Origin: Pseudaquabacterium terrae
GTDB lineage: Bacteria; Pseudomonadota; Gammaproteobacteria; Burkholderiales; Burkholderiaceae_C
Assembly (NCBI RefSeq): GCF_013266755.1
Contig: NZ_JABRWJ010000003.1
Span: 620,001-684,000, forward strand
Reading direction: 5' to 3'
Length of the DNA stretch: 64,000 nucleotides
The position numbers and the translations under genes were made by a program. How positions within the stretch are numbered: the first letter of the stretch is position 1; every line of letters starts with the position of its first letter. Of this stretch, positions 18,083-25,647 are shown one piece after another. The notes below the pieces were generated by a model. The model saw only the letters and a list, made by a program, of their open reading frames with translations. It ran no database searches and had not been told where the DNA came from.

Positions 18083-19072
18083 ATGAAGCAGATCCAACTC
18101 GACGCGCCCGGCGGCCCCGAGGTGCTCACGCTGGTCGAGCGCCCGCTGCCGGAGCCCGGGCCGGGCGAGGTGCGGGTGAGCGCGCGCGCCATCGGCGCCG
18201 GCGGCCCGGACGTGCTGATCCGCAACGGCAGCTACAAGTGGATGCCGCCGCTGCCCGCGGTGCCCGGCAACGAGATGGCCGGCATCGTCGATGCCGTCGG
18301 CGCCGGCGTGACGCGCCTGCAGCCGGGCCAGCGCGTGCTGGTCAGCGCGCGCGAGCTGCCGCAGCGCGGCGGCTGCTATGCCGAGGCGATCTGCGTGCCC
18401 GAGGGCGCGCCCTTCGTGCTGCCCGACAGCATCGGCTTCGACGATGCGGTGAGCCTGGGCAACTTCCAGCTCGCGCTGGCGCTGCTGGCCAGCAACGGCC
18501 AGTTGCCGGCGCAAGCCATCCTGGTGCCCGGCGCCGCCGGCGGCGTGGCCACGGCGCTGATCCAGGTCGCGCGCGAGCGCGGCCTGCGCGTGATCGGCAC
18601 GGCATCCAGCGCCGCCAAGCGCAACTTCGCGCTGGAGAACGGCGCGCACGAGGTGATCGACGGCGACCCGCGCACGCTCACTTCAGAGGTCATGCGGCTG
18701 ACCGGCGGCCGCGGCGTCGACCTGGCGTTCGACCACGTCGGCGGCGCGCTCTTCATCGCCTGCCTGCGCGCGCTGGCGCCCTGCGGCATGGCGGTGTCCT
18801 ACAACATCCTCGGCGGTCCGCCCGAGGGCGACGTCTTCGCCGAGATGCGCCAGCTGCTCGGCCGCAGCCTGGCCATCCGCACCTTCTCGATCCATGCGAT
18901 CGACGCCGACCCGGTGCAACGCCGCGGTCTGATGGACAGCGCGATCGCGCTGCTCGCCAGCGGCCGCGTGCGCGCGCCGAAGGCCACGCGCTTCAAGCTG
19001 GCCGAGGCGCGCCGCGTGCACGAGCTGCTGGACAGCGGCGGCACGCTCGGCAAGATCGTGCTCCAACCCTAG
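18083..19072 (+). CDS. Zinc-independent quinone oxidoreductase-like MDR protein
   Basis: A 329-residue medium-chain reductase. It has the N-terminal groES-like fold (LPEPGPGEVRVSARAIG), PAVPGNEMAGIVDAVG, and a Rossmann motif VPGAAGGVATALIQVA near residue 150. The zinc-ligand cysteines and histidines of alcohol dehydrogenases are absent, so it belongs to the quinone/enoyl reductase side and probably uses NADPH on a conjugated carbonyl. It is 14 bases after the DUF1185-like gene and 10 bases before the VOC gene, within one operon. Confidence 0.88.
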   Translation: MKQIQLDAPGGPEVLTLVERPLPEPGPGEVRVSARAIGAGGPDVLIRNGSYKWMPPLPAVPGNEMAGIVDAVGAGVTRLQPGQRVLVSARELPQRGGCYAEAICVPEGAPFVLPDSIGFDDAVSLGNFQLALALLASNGQLPAQAILVPGAAGGVATALIQVARERGLRVIGTASSAAKRNFALENGAHEVIDGDPRTLTSEVMRLTGGRGVDLAFDHVGGALFIACLRALAPCGMAVSYNILGGPPEGDVFAEMRQLLGRSLAIRTFSIHAIDADPVQRRGLMDSAIALLASGRVRAPKATRFKLAEARRVHELLDSGGTLGKIVLQP

Positions 19073-19082
19073 GCGATTCCCC

Positions 19083-19625
19083 ATGACCGCTTCCTTCGCC
19101 CCACGCCTGTCCCACTTCGGCATGTTCTGCCGCGACATCGACGCGCAGGCGGCCTTCTACCGCCAGGTGTTCGGCATGGTCGAGACCGACCGCGGCCAGG
19201 GCATCACCTTCCGCATGGACCTGGTGTTCCTCAGCAGCAGCCCCGAGCAGCACCACCAGCTGGCGCTGGCCTCGGGCCGCGCGGCCGACGGCCCGAGCAC
19301 CGTCATGCAGCTGTCGTTCAAGGTCGACACGCTCGACCAGCTGCGCGAGGCGCGTCGCCGCGCGCTGGCGCACGGCGCGATGAAGCTGCGCGGGCTGAAC
19401 CATGGCAATGCGCTGTCGATCTACTTCAGCGACCCCGAGGACAACACCGTCGAGGTCTACCTCGACACGCCCTGGTACGTGACGCAGCCGCACGGCGATG
19501 CGCTGGACCTGGACCGTCCGGACGAAGAGATCTGGGCCGAGACCGAACGCGCCTGCCGCGCCGATCCGAGCTTCGCCCCGGCCGACGAGTGGCGCCGCGC
19601 CACGTTCGGCCCGCGCCCGGCCTGA
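19083..19625 (+). CDS. VOC-family protein, extradiol-dioxygenase-like
   Basis: A 180-residue vicinal-oxygen-chelate protein with two beta-alpha-beta-beta-beta modules. Candidate metal ligands are the His in RLSHFGMF near residue 11, a His in PEQHHQLAL and the Glu in DNTVEVYLDTPW, the two-His-one-Glu set of type I extradiol dioxygenases and glyoxalases. At this length it resembles single-domain ring-cleavage enzymes. With a flavin hydroxylase next door and an FAH hydrolase upstream, ring fission of a hydroxylated aromatic is the best guess, but glyoxalase-like chemistry cannot be excluded. Confidence 0.8.
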   Translation: MTASFAPRLSHFGMFCRDIDAQAAFYRQVFGMVETDRGQGITFRMDLVFLSSSPEQHHQLALASGRAADGPSTVMQLSFKVDTLDQLREARRRALAHGAMKLRGLNHGNALSIYFSDPEDNTVEVYLDTPWYVTQPHGDALDLDRPDEEIWAETERACRADPSFAPADEWRRATFGPRPA

Positions 19626-19639
19626 CATTCGAGACGCCC

Positions 19640-21223
19640 ATGAAAGAAACCGACGTCATCATCGTGGGCCTCGGCCCCACCGGCGCCACGCTGGCCGGCC
19701 TGCTCGGCCAGCGCGGCCTGAGCGTGACCGTGTTCGACCGCCTGCCCGACCTGTTTCCGCTGCCGCGCGCGGCCGGCCTCGACCACGAGGTGATGCGCAT
19801 CGCGCAGGAGCTGCAGGTGGCCGACCGCCTGGCCGCCCACATCGCGCCTTATCGGCCCAGCGAGTACCGCGGCATGCAGGGCCAGCTGATCAAGCGGCTG
19901 GATGCCGCGCCGCCGCCGCACCGGCTGGGCTGGGCGCCCAACTACGTCTTCGAGCAGCCGGCGTTCGAGCGCATCCTGCGCGCGCGGCTGGCCGAGCTGC
20001 CGAACGTGCACGTCGCCACCAGCGCCGAGGTGCGCGAGGTGGGCCAGGACGACCAGCACGCGTGGGCCGACGTGGTGTTGCCCGGCGACGCCGAACCGAC
20101 GCGCCATGTCGCGCGCTGGCTCATCGCCTGCGACGGCGGCTCCAGCCCGGTGCGCAAGCGCCTGGGGCTGACGCTGGAAGACCTCGGCTTCGACGAACCC
20201 TGGCTGGTGGTGGACGCCATCGTCTCCGAGGCCAAGCTCGCCGAGCTGCCGCAGACGCAGGTGCAGTACTGCGAGGCCGAGCGCCCCTGCACCTACGTGG
20301 TCGGCGTGGGCCGGCACCGGCGCTGGGAGATCATGCTGCTGCCGGGCGACAGCCTGTCATCGGACTTTCCGGACGAGCAGCTGTGGCCGCTGCTCGAGCG
20401 CTGGCTCAAGCCCGGCGAGGCGCAGATCTGGCGCGCCGCGGCCTACCGCTTCCACGGGCTGGTCGCCAACCAGTGGCGGCGCGACCGCATCCTGCTGGCC
20501 GGCGATGCGGCGCACATGACGCCGCCCTTCATGGCCCAGGGCATGGTGCAGGGCATGCGCGATGCGCTGAACCTGGCCTGGAAGCTCGACGACGTGCACC
20601 GCGGCCGCGCCTCGCACCGGCTGCTCGACAGCTACCAGGCCGAACGCCGCCCGCAGGTGGTCGCGACCACCCGCGTCGCGATGGAGCTGGGCCGCGTGAT
20701 CTGCGAACGCGACCCCGAGCGGGCCCGCGAGCGCGATGCGCGGCTGCTGGCCGAACAAGGCGGCCAGGTCAGCACGCGCTTCCGGCAGGACATGATCCCC
20801 GGCATCGCCGACGGCCTGATCGAAACCGCCACGCCGGGCGCCGGCAGCATCGTGCCGCAGCCGCTGGTGCGCGACGGCGAACGTTTCGTGCGCCTGGACG
20901 ACGTGAGCGGGCGCGGCGTGCGGCTGGTGGCGATCGAGGCGCTGCGGCCCGACGAGGTCCGCGCGGCCCGGCAGGCGCTCGCGCCGTTGGGCGGCACGCT
21001 GGTCGTTCTAACTAATGAAATGAGCGCCGACGTGCCCGCCGATGGCGTGCCGGTGATCCACGCGGCCGAAGACGTGCCGGTGATGGCGCCGTGGCTCGCG
21101 AAGCTGGAACGCCGCTTCGCGCTGGTCCGTCCCGACCACTGCGTCTACGGCACCGCCGCGTCGCTCGACGAAGCGCTGACCCTGATCGCGCGGCTGCAGC
21201 AGAGTTTTCAGGAGGGCTTTTGA
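19640..21223 (+). CDS. MhpA-like FAD-dependent aromatic monooxygenase
   Basis: A 527-residue group A flavoprotein hydroxylase. It has the FAD-binding GLGPTGATLAGLLG near residue 10, the DG motif in ACDGGSSPVRKRLG, the GD motif in RILLAGDAAHMTPPFMAQGM and a C-terminal thioredoxin-like region as in MhpA/PheA-type enzymes. It should hydroxylate an aromatic ring with NAD(P)H and O2. The VOC gene precedes it by 14 bases, and its stop shares a base with the FMN-reductase start (TGATG), indicating coupling. An MhpA-type enzyme reduces its own flavin, so the adjacent FMN reductase is not strictly needed. Confidence 0.9.
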   Translation: MKETDVIIVGLGPTGATLAGLLGQRGLSVTVFDRLPDLFPLPRAAGLDHEVMRIAQELQVADRLAAHIAPYRPSEYRGMQGQLIKRLDAAPPPHRLGWAPNYVFEQPAFERILRARLAELPNVHVATSAEVREVGQDDQHAWADVVLPGDAEPTRHVARWLIACDGGSSPVRKRLGLTLEDLGFDEPWLVVDAIVSEAKLAELPQTQVQYCEAERPCTYVVGVGRHRRWEIMLLPGDSLSSDFPDEQLWPLLERWLKPGEAQIWRAAAYRFHGLVANQWRRDRILLAGDAAHMTPPFMAQGMVQGMRDALNLAWKLDDVHRGRASHRLLDSYQAERRPQVVATTRVAMELGRVICERDPERARERDARLLAEQGGQVSTRFRQDMIPGIADGLIETATPGAGSIVPQPLVRDGERFVRLDDVSGRGVRLVAIEALRPDEVRAARQALAPLGGTLVVLTNEMSADVPADGVPVIHAAEDVPVMAPWLAKLERRFALVRPDHCVYGTAASLDEALTLIARLQQSFQEGF

Positions 21224-21798
21224 TGACCGACATCCGTCGCGTGCTCGGCCTCTGCGGCAGCCTGCGCGAGCGCTCCTATAACCGCGCGGCGCTCGACGCC
21301 GCCGGCGAGCTGATGCCCGAAAGCGCCATCCTCGCCATCGGCGACTTCAGCGACGTGCCGGTCTACAACGCCGACCACCAGGCCGCCGGCTGGCCGGCGG
21401 CCGTGCTGGCGCTGGGCGATGCCGTGCGCCACGCCGACGCGGTGCTGATCGCCAGCCCCGAATACAACTTCAGCATCCCGGGCGGGCTGAAGAACGCGCT
21501 CGACTGGTTGTCGCGCCTGCCGGAGCAGCCCTTCAAGGGCAAGCCGGTGGCCATCATGGGCGCCGCCACCGGTCCGGTGGGCACCGCGCGCATGCAGTAC
21601 GACCTGCGCCGGGTGCTGCAATTCCTGGATGCCGAGGTGCTGCAGAAGCCCGAGATCTTCATCGCGCACGCGGCGACGAAGGTGAACGCCGACGGCCGGC
21701 TCGTCGACGAGACGACACGCCGCTTCATCGGCGACCAGATGCGGGCCTTGGTCGAGCTGACCGCGCGCACGCGAAGCGCGCGCCCGATCACTTCCTGA
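21223..21798 (+). CDS. NADPH-dependent FMN reductase
   Basis: A 191-residue flavodoxin-fold protein with the family marks LGLCGSLRERSYNRA at the N-terminus and ASPEYNFSIPGGLKNALDWL in the middle. Such enzymes reduce free FMN or small quinones with NADPH. It is translationally coupled to the flavin monooxygenase upstream and closes the operon begun at 15597. It may supply reduced flavin or reduce a quinone by-product formed after ring hydroxylation. The convergent GntR gene ends 8 bases away, with no clear terminator between them. Confidence 0.9.
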   Translation: MTDIRRVLGLCGSLRERSYNRAALDAAGELMPESAILAIGDFSDVPVYNADHQAAGWPAAVLALGDAVRHADAVLIASPEYNFSIPGGLKNALDWLSRLPEQPFKGKPVAIMGAATGPVGTARMQYDLRRVLQFLDAEVLQKPEIFIAHAATKVNADGRLVDETTRRFIGDQMRALVELTARTRSARPITS

Positions 21799-21806
21799 GT
21801 TGGGAG

Positions 21807-22493
21807 TCAGGCCGCCTCGGCGGCCGCGGCGTCGAACGCCGACTGCACGTTGCGCAGCGTGCCGCGGATGTGCTCGGTGAGCAACGCGCAGGCGGTGTCG
21901 CCATCGCGGCGCAGCGTGGCGTCCATCAGCTTCTTGTGCTCTGTGGACTTGCGGCGCGCGGCCTTGCGAAAACGCGCCGAGAAACGCCGGTAGCGCTCGG
22001 CCTGGTCAAACAGGCTCGCGCTCCAGGCCAGCTGGCGCTGCGACGGGCAGGCGGCCACCAGCGCGGAATGGAAATCGCGGTGCAGGCCGCTCCATTCGTC
22101 GTCCAGGATGACCGGGCCGTCGGGCAGGCGCGATTCCACCTTCTCGAGCCGGTAGTAGGCGGCGACGATCGCCGCTTCCCAGGCGTCGTCGCCGTGCTCG
22201 ATGGCTTCGCGCAGCGCTGGCACGTCGAGCATCAGCCGCATGCGCGTGATGTCGTGCAGGTCGTCGGGCGTCAGCGCCGCGACGCGGAAGCCGCGGCGCT
22301 CGTCGGCGCGCACCAGCCCTTCCTGCGACAGCCGGCTCAGCGCCTCGCGCAGCGGGCTGCTGGAAAAGCCGTAGGCGGACTGCAGCTCCTCGACCTTGAG
22401 CTTGACGCCGGCGGCGAAGGCGCCGGTCAGCACGTCCTTGCGCAGGCGCTGGAACGCCTGGTCGACCAGGGGCGGGGCATGCTCGGACATCAT
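21807..22493 (-). CDS. GntR-family (FCD) transcriptional regulator, probable pathway regulator
   Basis: A 228-residue regulator. The N-terminal winged helix spans about residues 15-72 (LQSAYGFSSSPLREALSRLS, then LVRADERRGFRVA), and the C-terminal all-helical FCD ligand domain has Asp/His-type metal positions in LHRDFHSALV and EHIRGTL. FCD proteins usually bind an organic-acid inducer and repress. A TTCTATGCACAGAA palindrome lies about 26 bases before its start, and matching words precede four other units here, so it very likely controls them and itself. Tandem ATGs at 22493 and 22490; aaagga precedes. Confidence 0.9.
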   Translation of the reverse strand: MMSEHAPPLVDQAFQRLRKDVLTGAFAAGVKLKVEELQSAYGFSSSPLREALSRLSQEGLVRADERRGFRVAALTPDDLHDITRMRLMLDVPALREAIEHGDDAWEAAIVAAYYRLEKVESRLPDGPVILDDEWSGLHRDFHSALVAACPSQRQLAWSASLFDQAERYRRFSARFRKAARRKSTEHKKLMDATLRRDGDTACALLTEHIRGTLRNVQSAFDAAAAEAA

Positions 22494-22518
22494 GGAATCC
22501 TTTCCTGCGTAGCGGCAA

Positions 22519-22532
22519 TTCTATGCACAGAA
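22519..22532. promoter_or_regulatory. Putative GntR operator at its own gene
   Basis: TTCTATGCACAGAA, a near-perfect dyad, lies about 26 bases upstream of the GntR start on the minus strand and suggests autoregulation. It shares RTGCAY with the four other sites. Confidence 0.68.
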
Positions 22533-22567
22533 GGCGCGATGTCCAACGGCCGACCCCGCGGCAGCGT

Positions 22568-23107
22568 TCATCCTCGCCGCGTCCCCATCAACACGAACAG
22601 CATCGTCGCCGGCCGGGCGCTGCGGTTGCGCCAGGCGTGGCGCGTGCCGTGCTGCACCACCACGTCGTGGCGCCGCAGGATCACCTCGCGGCCATCGTCG
22701 AGCTCGAGCACGATCTCGCCGTCGAGCACGACGTCGTAGTCGATGCTGTCGGTGGTGTGCATGCCCGGGTGCTCCATCTCGAAAGTCTCGGCCAGCCCCG
22801 GCGCGTTCTTCGCGAACTCGGCGCCGAAGGCGGCGCCGTCGAACTCGGGCCGCATCATCACCGCATCCGGCGGGAAGGTGACGAACATCAGCCGCGTCTG
22901 GCCCGGCCCGGGCACGAACGAGACCTGCGGCGTATCGTCCTTCGGTGTGCCCGCGCCGACGCGGCCCTCCGCCGCGGTGGACCAGATCAATGCCGACGCG
23001 AAGCCGGGCACGCTGTCGTACACGGCGCTGCGCGGCGCCGGCCCATCGGAAACCACGCCGCCGCGCCCTTCGGGGCCGACGCCGGTGACCACTCGCCTGA
23101 CCTGCAT
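22568..23107 (-). CDS. Cupin-domain protein
   Basis: A 179-residue protein with one cupin barrel toward the C-terminus. MHTTDSIDYDVVLDGEIVL and VVVQHGTRHAWRNRS match the two cupin motifs with their His/Glu-type metal positions. The N-terminal half (RRVVTGVGPEGRGGVVSDG) resembles proteins found with aromatic degradation genes and annotated only as cupins. It could be a dioxygenase, an isomerase or a small-molecule sensor. The start is the ATG at 23107, 17 bases after the stop of the alcohol-dehydrogenase-like gene, so the two form an operon under the 24260-24288 operator. Longer upstream readings cross that gene. Confidence 0.85.
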   Translation of the reverse strand: MQVRRVVTGVGPEGRGGVVSDGPAPRSAVYDSVPGFASALIWSTAAEGRVGAGTPKDDTPQVSFVPGPGQTRLMFVTFPPDAVMMRPEFDGAAFGAEFAKNAPGLAETFEMEHPGMHTTDSIDYDVVLDGEIVLELDDGREVILRRHDVVVQHGTRHAWRNRSARPATMLFVLMGTRRG

Positions 23108-23124
23108 GGCCGGCTCCTTCTCGT

Positions 23125-24243
23125 TCAGGGGTTGATGACGAAGTTGCTGAAGCCGCCGTTGCGCTGGGCGATGCCCGAGATCGCTTCGTTGACCTGGTCC
23201 AGCGGCGTGCACACGTGCTCGAAGACGGAAAGGTCCAGCGTGCCGGACTCGGCCATGTCGGCCATGGTCTGGCCTTCGGCGGCGGTGAACCAGGCCGAGC
23301 CTTCGATGCTCTGCTGATCGTCCATCATCGTGTGCAGGTCCATGCCGACCAGGCCCATGATCGCGCCGATGTTGACCGCGCGGCCGCCGCGCTTGAGCGC
23401 ACGCACGCCCTGCTGCAGCGTTTCGTGCTGCGCGCCGGGGCCCAGCGCGTCGATGAACACGTCGACGCCGAGGCCCGCGGTGTGCTGCTTCGCCCACACG
23501 TCCAGCGGCTCCTTGTCGGTGATCGAGAAGACCTCGATGCGATCGGGCGCCAGCGCCTTCACGCGCTCGAGCAGCTTCTTGTCGCGCCCGGTGCCGAGGA
23601 TCTTCGGCACGCCCATCGCCAGGCCGAACAGCGCGCCCCCGATGCCCAGCGTGCCGCTGATGCCGTTGACCAGCATCGTCTTGCCCGGCCCGAGGCCCGC
23701 CTTGCGCATCGCCGAATACATCGTGCCCAGGTAGCCGAAGCGGGCGGCCTGGTTGAAGCTGACGCGATCGGGCAGCTTCACCAGCGCGTACTGCGGTGCC
23801 ACCATGTACTCCGCCAGCCCGCCGCCGGGATAGTTCTTGTACAGCTTCAGCGAGTTCTGCGAGAAGCCGAAGTAGCCGCTGAACGCGTAGTGCGTGCAGT
23901 TGATCAGGTCGCCCGCGCGGCAGGCGCGGCAACCGCCGCAGTACAGGCCCGGGTTCACGTAGACGCGGTCGCCGGGCGACCAGCAGTGCACGTGCGAGCC
24001 GACCTTGACGATCTCGCCCGCCGGGTCGAGGCCGAACACCGCCGGCAGCGGCGGCAGCGGCAGCTCCGGGAACCAGGTGGTCCAGTTGGCCAGGATGTTG
24101 CCCAGGTTGGGCACGATGCCGCAGGCGCGCACCCGCACCAGCACGTCGTTCTGCCCGGGCTCGGGAATCGGCAGCTGCTCGATCCGCATCGGTTCGCCGA
24201 CTCGGTGCAGGCGGGCTGCTTTCATCGTGTTGATGGTACTCAT
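23125..24243 (-). CDS. MDR alcohol-dehydrogenase-like protein without the catalytic zinc histidine
   Basis: A 372-residue medium-chain dehydrogenase. The structural-zinc cysteines are present (CGGCRACRAGDLINC) and the Rossmann part is VNGISGTLGIGGALFGLAMG. The catalytic-zinc site is altered: the usual GHE reads GLD (in FGLDPAGEIVKVG), and the later Cys-containing segment reads FGYLGTMYSAM. It may be a zinc-independent reductase or bind metal differently. The start at 24243 follows a good taggagag site; an ATG six codons later is possible. It is transcribed with the cupin gene from a region holding two GntR-type half-palindromes. Confidence 0.85.
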   Translation of the reverse strand: MSTINTMKAARLHRVGEPMRIEQLPIPEPGQNDVLVRVRACGIVPNLGNILANWTTWFPELPLPPLPAVFGLDPAGEIVKVGSHVHCWSPGDRVYVNPGLYCGGCRACRAGDLINCTHYAFSGYFGFSQNSLKLYKNYPGGGLAEYMVAPQYALVKLPDRVSFNQAARFGYLGTMYSAMRKAGLGPGKTMLVNGISGTLGIGGALFGLAMGVPKILGTGRDKKLLERVKALAPDRIEVFSITDKEPLDVWAKQHTAGLGVDVFIDALGPGAQHETLQQGVRALKRGGRAVNIGAIMGLVGMDLHTMMDDQQSIEGSAWFTAAEGQTMADMAESGTLDLSVFEHVCTPLDQVNEAISGIAQRNGGFSNFVINP

Positions 24244-24259
24244 GGGGGTGCTCTCCTAG

Positions 24260-24288
24260 TGATGCACAGACCGAATTTTGTGCATACT
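24260..24288. promoter_or_regulatory. Two putative GntR sites before the alcohol-dehydrogenase-like/cupin operon
   Basis: TGATGCACAGA (24260-24270) and TTTTGTGCATAC (24277-24288) carry the TGTGCAT core in opposite orientations, 17-33 bases upstream of the minus-strand start at 24243. This is the only locus in the window with two copies close together. Confidence 0.65.
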
Positions 24289-24414
24289 TTAAGAACTACC
24301 CACGGAGCCGCCATCAGGTCAAACCCGTGTCCCGGTCCGATCGCGAACCGGTGCCCGGCACTCCCTGGCACGCGTAGACTGCTTTCAAACCCAGCCCGAG
24401 CGGTGAAGCAGTCG

Positions 24415-25566
24415 ATGGCGGCAAACGCGCAGAGCGCCGAGCACAGGCCGGCGCAGTCCATCCTGATCGTCGACGACGTGTCGGCCAACCTGCAGGTCAT
24501 CACGCGCCAGCTGGAAGCGCGCGGCTACGTCGTGCTGGTGGCGCGCAGCGGCCTCGAGGCGATCCAGCGCGCCGAGCTCACGCATCCCGACCTGATCCTG
24601 CTGGACGTGGTGATGCCGGGCCTGGACGGCTTCGAAACCTGCCGGCGCCTGAAGCAGCGCGCCGTGACGCGCGACATCCCGGTGATCTTCATGACGGCGC
24701 TCACCGCCACCGACGACAAGGTCGAGGGCTTTCGTGTCGGTGCGGTGGACTACGTGACCAAGCCGCTGAATGCCGACGAAGTGGTGGCCCGCGTGGCCAC
24801 GCACCTGACGCTGGATGCGCTGCGGCAGCAACTGCAATCCTCGAACGCCGAGCTGCAGCAGCTCACCGCGGCGCTACGCCGATCGAATGCCGAGCTCGAG
24901 CAGCTCGCCTACGTGGCCTCGCACGACATGCAGGAACCCCTGCGCATGGTCGCCAGCTACCTGCAGCTGGTGGCCCAGCGTTATGGCGACCGGCTCGATG
25001 CGGATGGCCATGAGTTCATCGGCTACGCGGTCGACGGCGCCAAGCGGATGCAGGCGATGATCAACGACCTGCTGACGCTGTCGCGCGTCAGCACCAAGGC
25101 CCGGCCGTTCGCGCCGACCGACTGCGCGAAGTGTGTCTCGACCGCCCGGATCCAGCTGCAGGTCGCGATCGCGGAAAGCGGCGCCACGATCACCACGGAC
25201 ACGCTGCCGATCGTGCAGGGTGATCCGACGCAGCTGCTGCAGCTGTTCCAGAACCTGATCGCCAACGCGATCAAGTTCCGCGGCGAGCTGGCGCCGCAGG
25301 TGCACGTGGGTGCTCAGGCCACCGAAGAAGGCTGGCACTTCTCGGTCAGCGACAACGGCATCGGCATCGCGCCCGAGCACTTCGAGCGCATCTTCGTGCT
25401 GTTCCAGCGCCTGCACGGGCGCAACCAGTATCCGGGCACCGGCATCGGCCTGGCGCTGTGCAAGCGCATCGTCGAGCGCCACGGCGGGCACATCTGGGTC
25501 GAGTCGGCACCGGGACGCGGCTCGACGTTCAGGTTTACCCTGCCGCGCGCGGCGGCGAAGGGGTAA
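24415..25566 (+). CDS. Response regulator-histidine kinase fusion (Cph1-type kinase)
   Basis: A 383-residue cytoplasmic protein. A receiver domain (about 15-130; phospho-acceptor Asp64 in LILLDVVMPG, Lys116 in VTKP) is followed by a coiled segment, a HisKA domain with His170 in VASHDMQEPLRM, and a HATPase with NLIANAIKFRG, DNGIGIAPEH and GTGIGLALCK. The DMQEPL H-box is typical of bacteriophytochrome-like kinases. With no membrane segment or input domain, the receiver itself is probably the input. It closely resembles the protein at 29918. The start is the ATG at 24415 or the GTG at 24403; codons upstream belong to noncoding sequence. Confidence 0.9.
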   Translation: MAANAQSAEHRPAQSILIVDDVSANLQVITRQLEARGYVVLVARSGLEAIQRAELTHPDLILLDVVMPGLDGFETCRRLKQRAVTRDIPVIFMTALTATDDKVEGFRVGAVDYVTKPLNADEVVARVATHLTLDALRQQLQSSNAELQQLTAALRRSNAELEQLAYVASHDMQEPLRMVASYLQLVAQRYGDRLDADGHEFIGYAVDGAKRMQAMINDLLTLSRVSTKARPFAPTDCAKCVSTARIQLQVAIAESGATITTDTLPIVQGDPTQLLQLFQNLIANAIKFRGELAPQVHVGAQATEEGWHFSVSDNGIGIAPEHFERIFVLFQRLHGRNQYPGTGIGLALCKRIVERHGGHIWVESAPGRGSTFRFTLPRAAAKG

Positions 25567-25647
25567 GGCGATCCGCCTGCCCTTCTCCGCCGGACCCGGA
25601 GCGCACAGAATCGGTGCCCGACCCTCTCGGTCACGAAGGAGGCCGCC

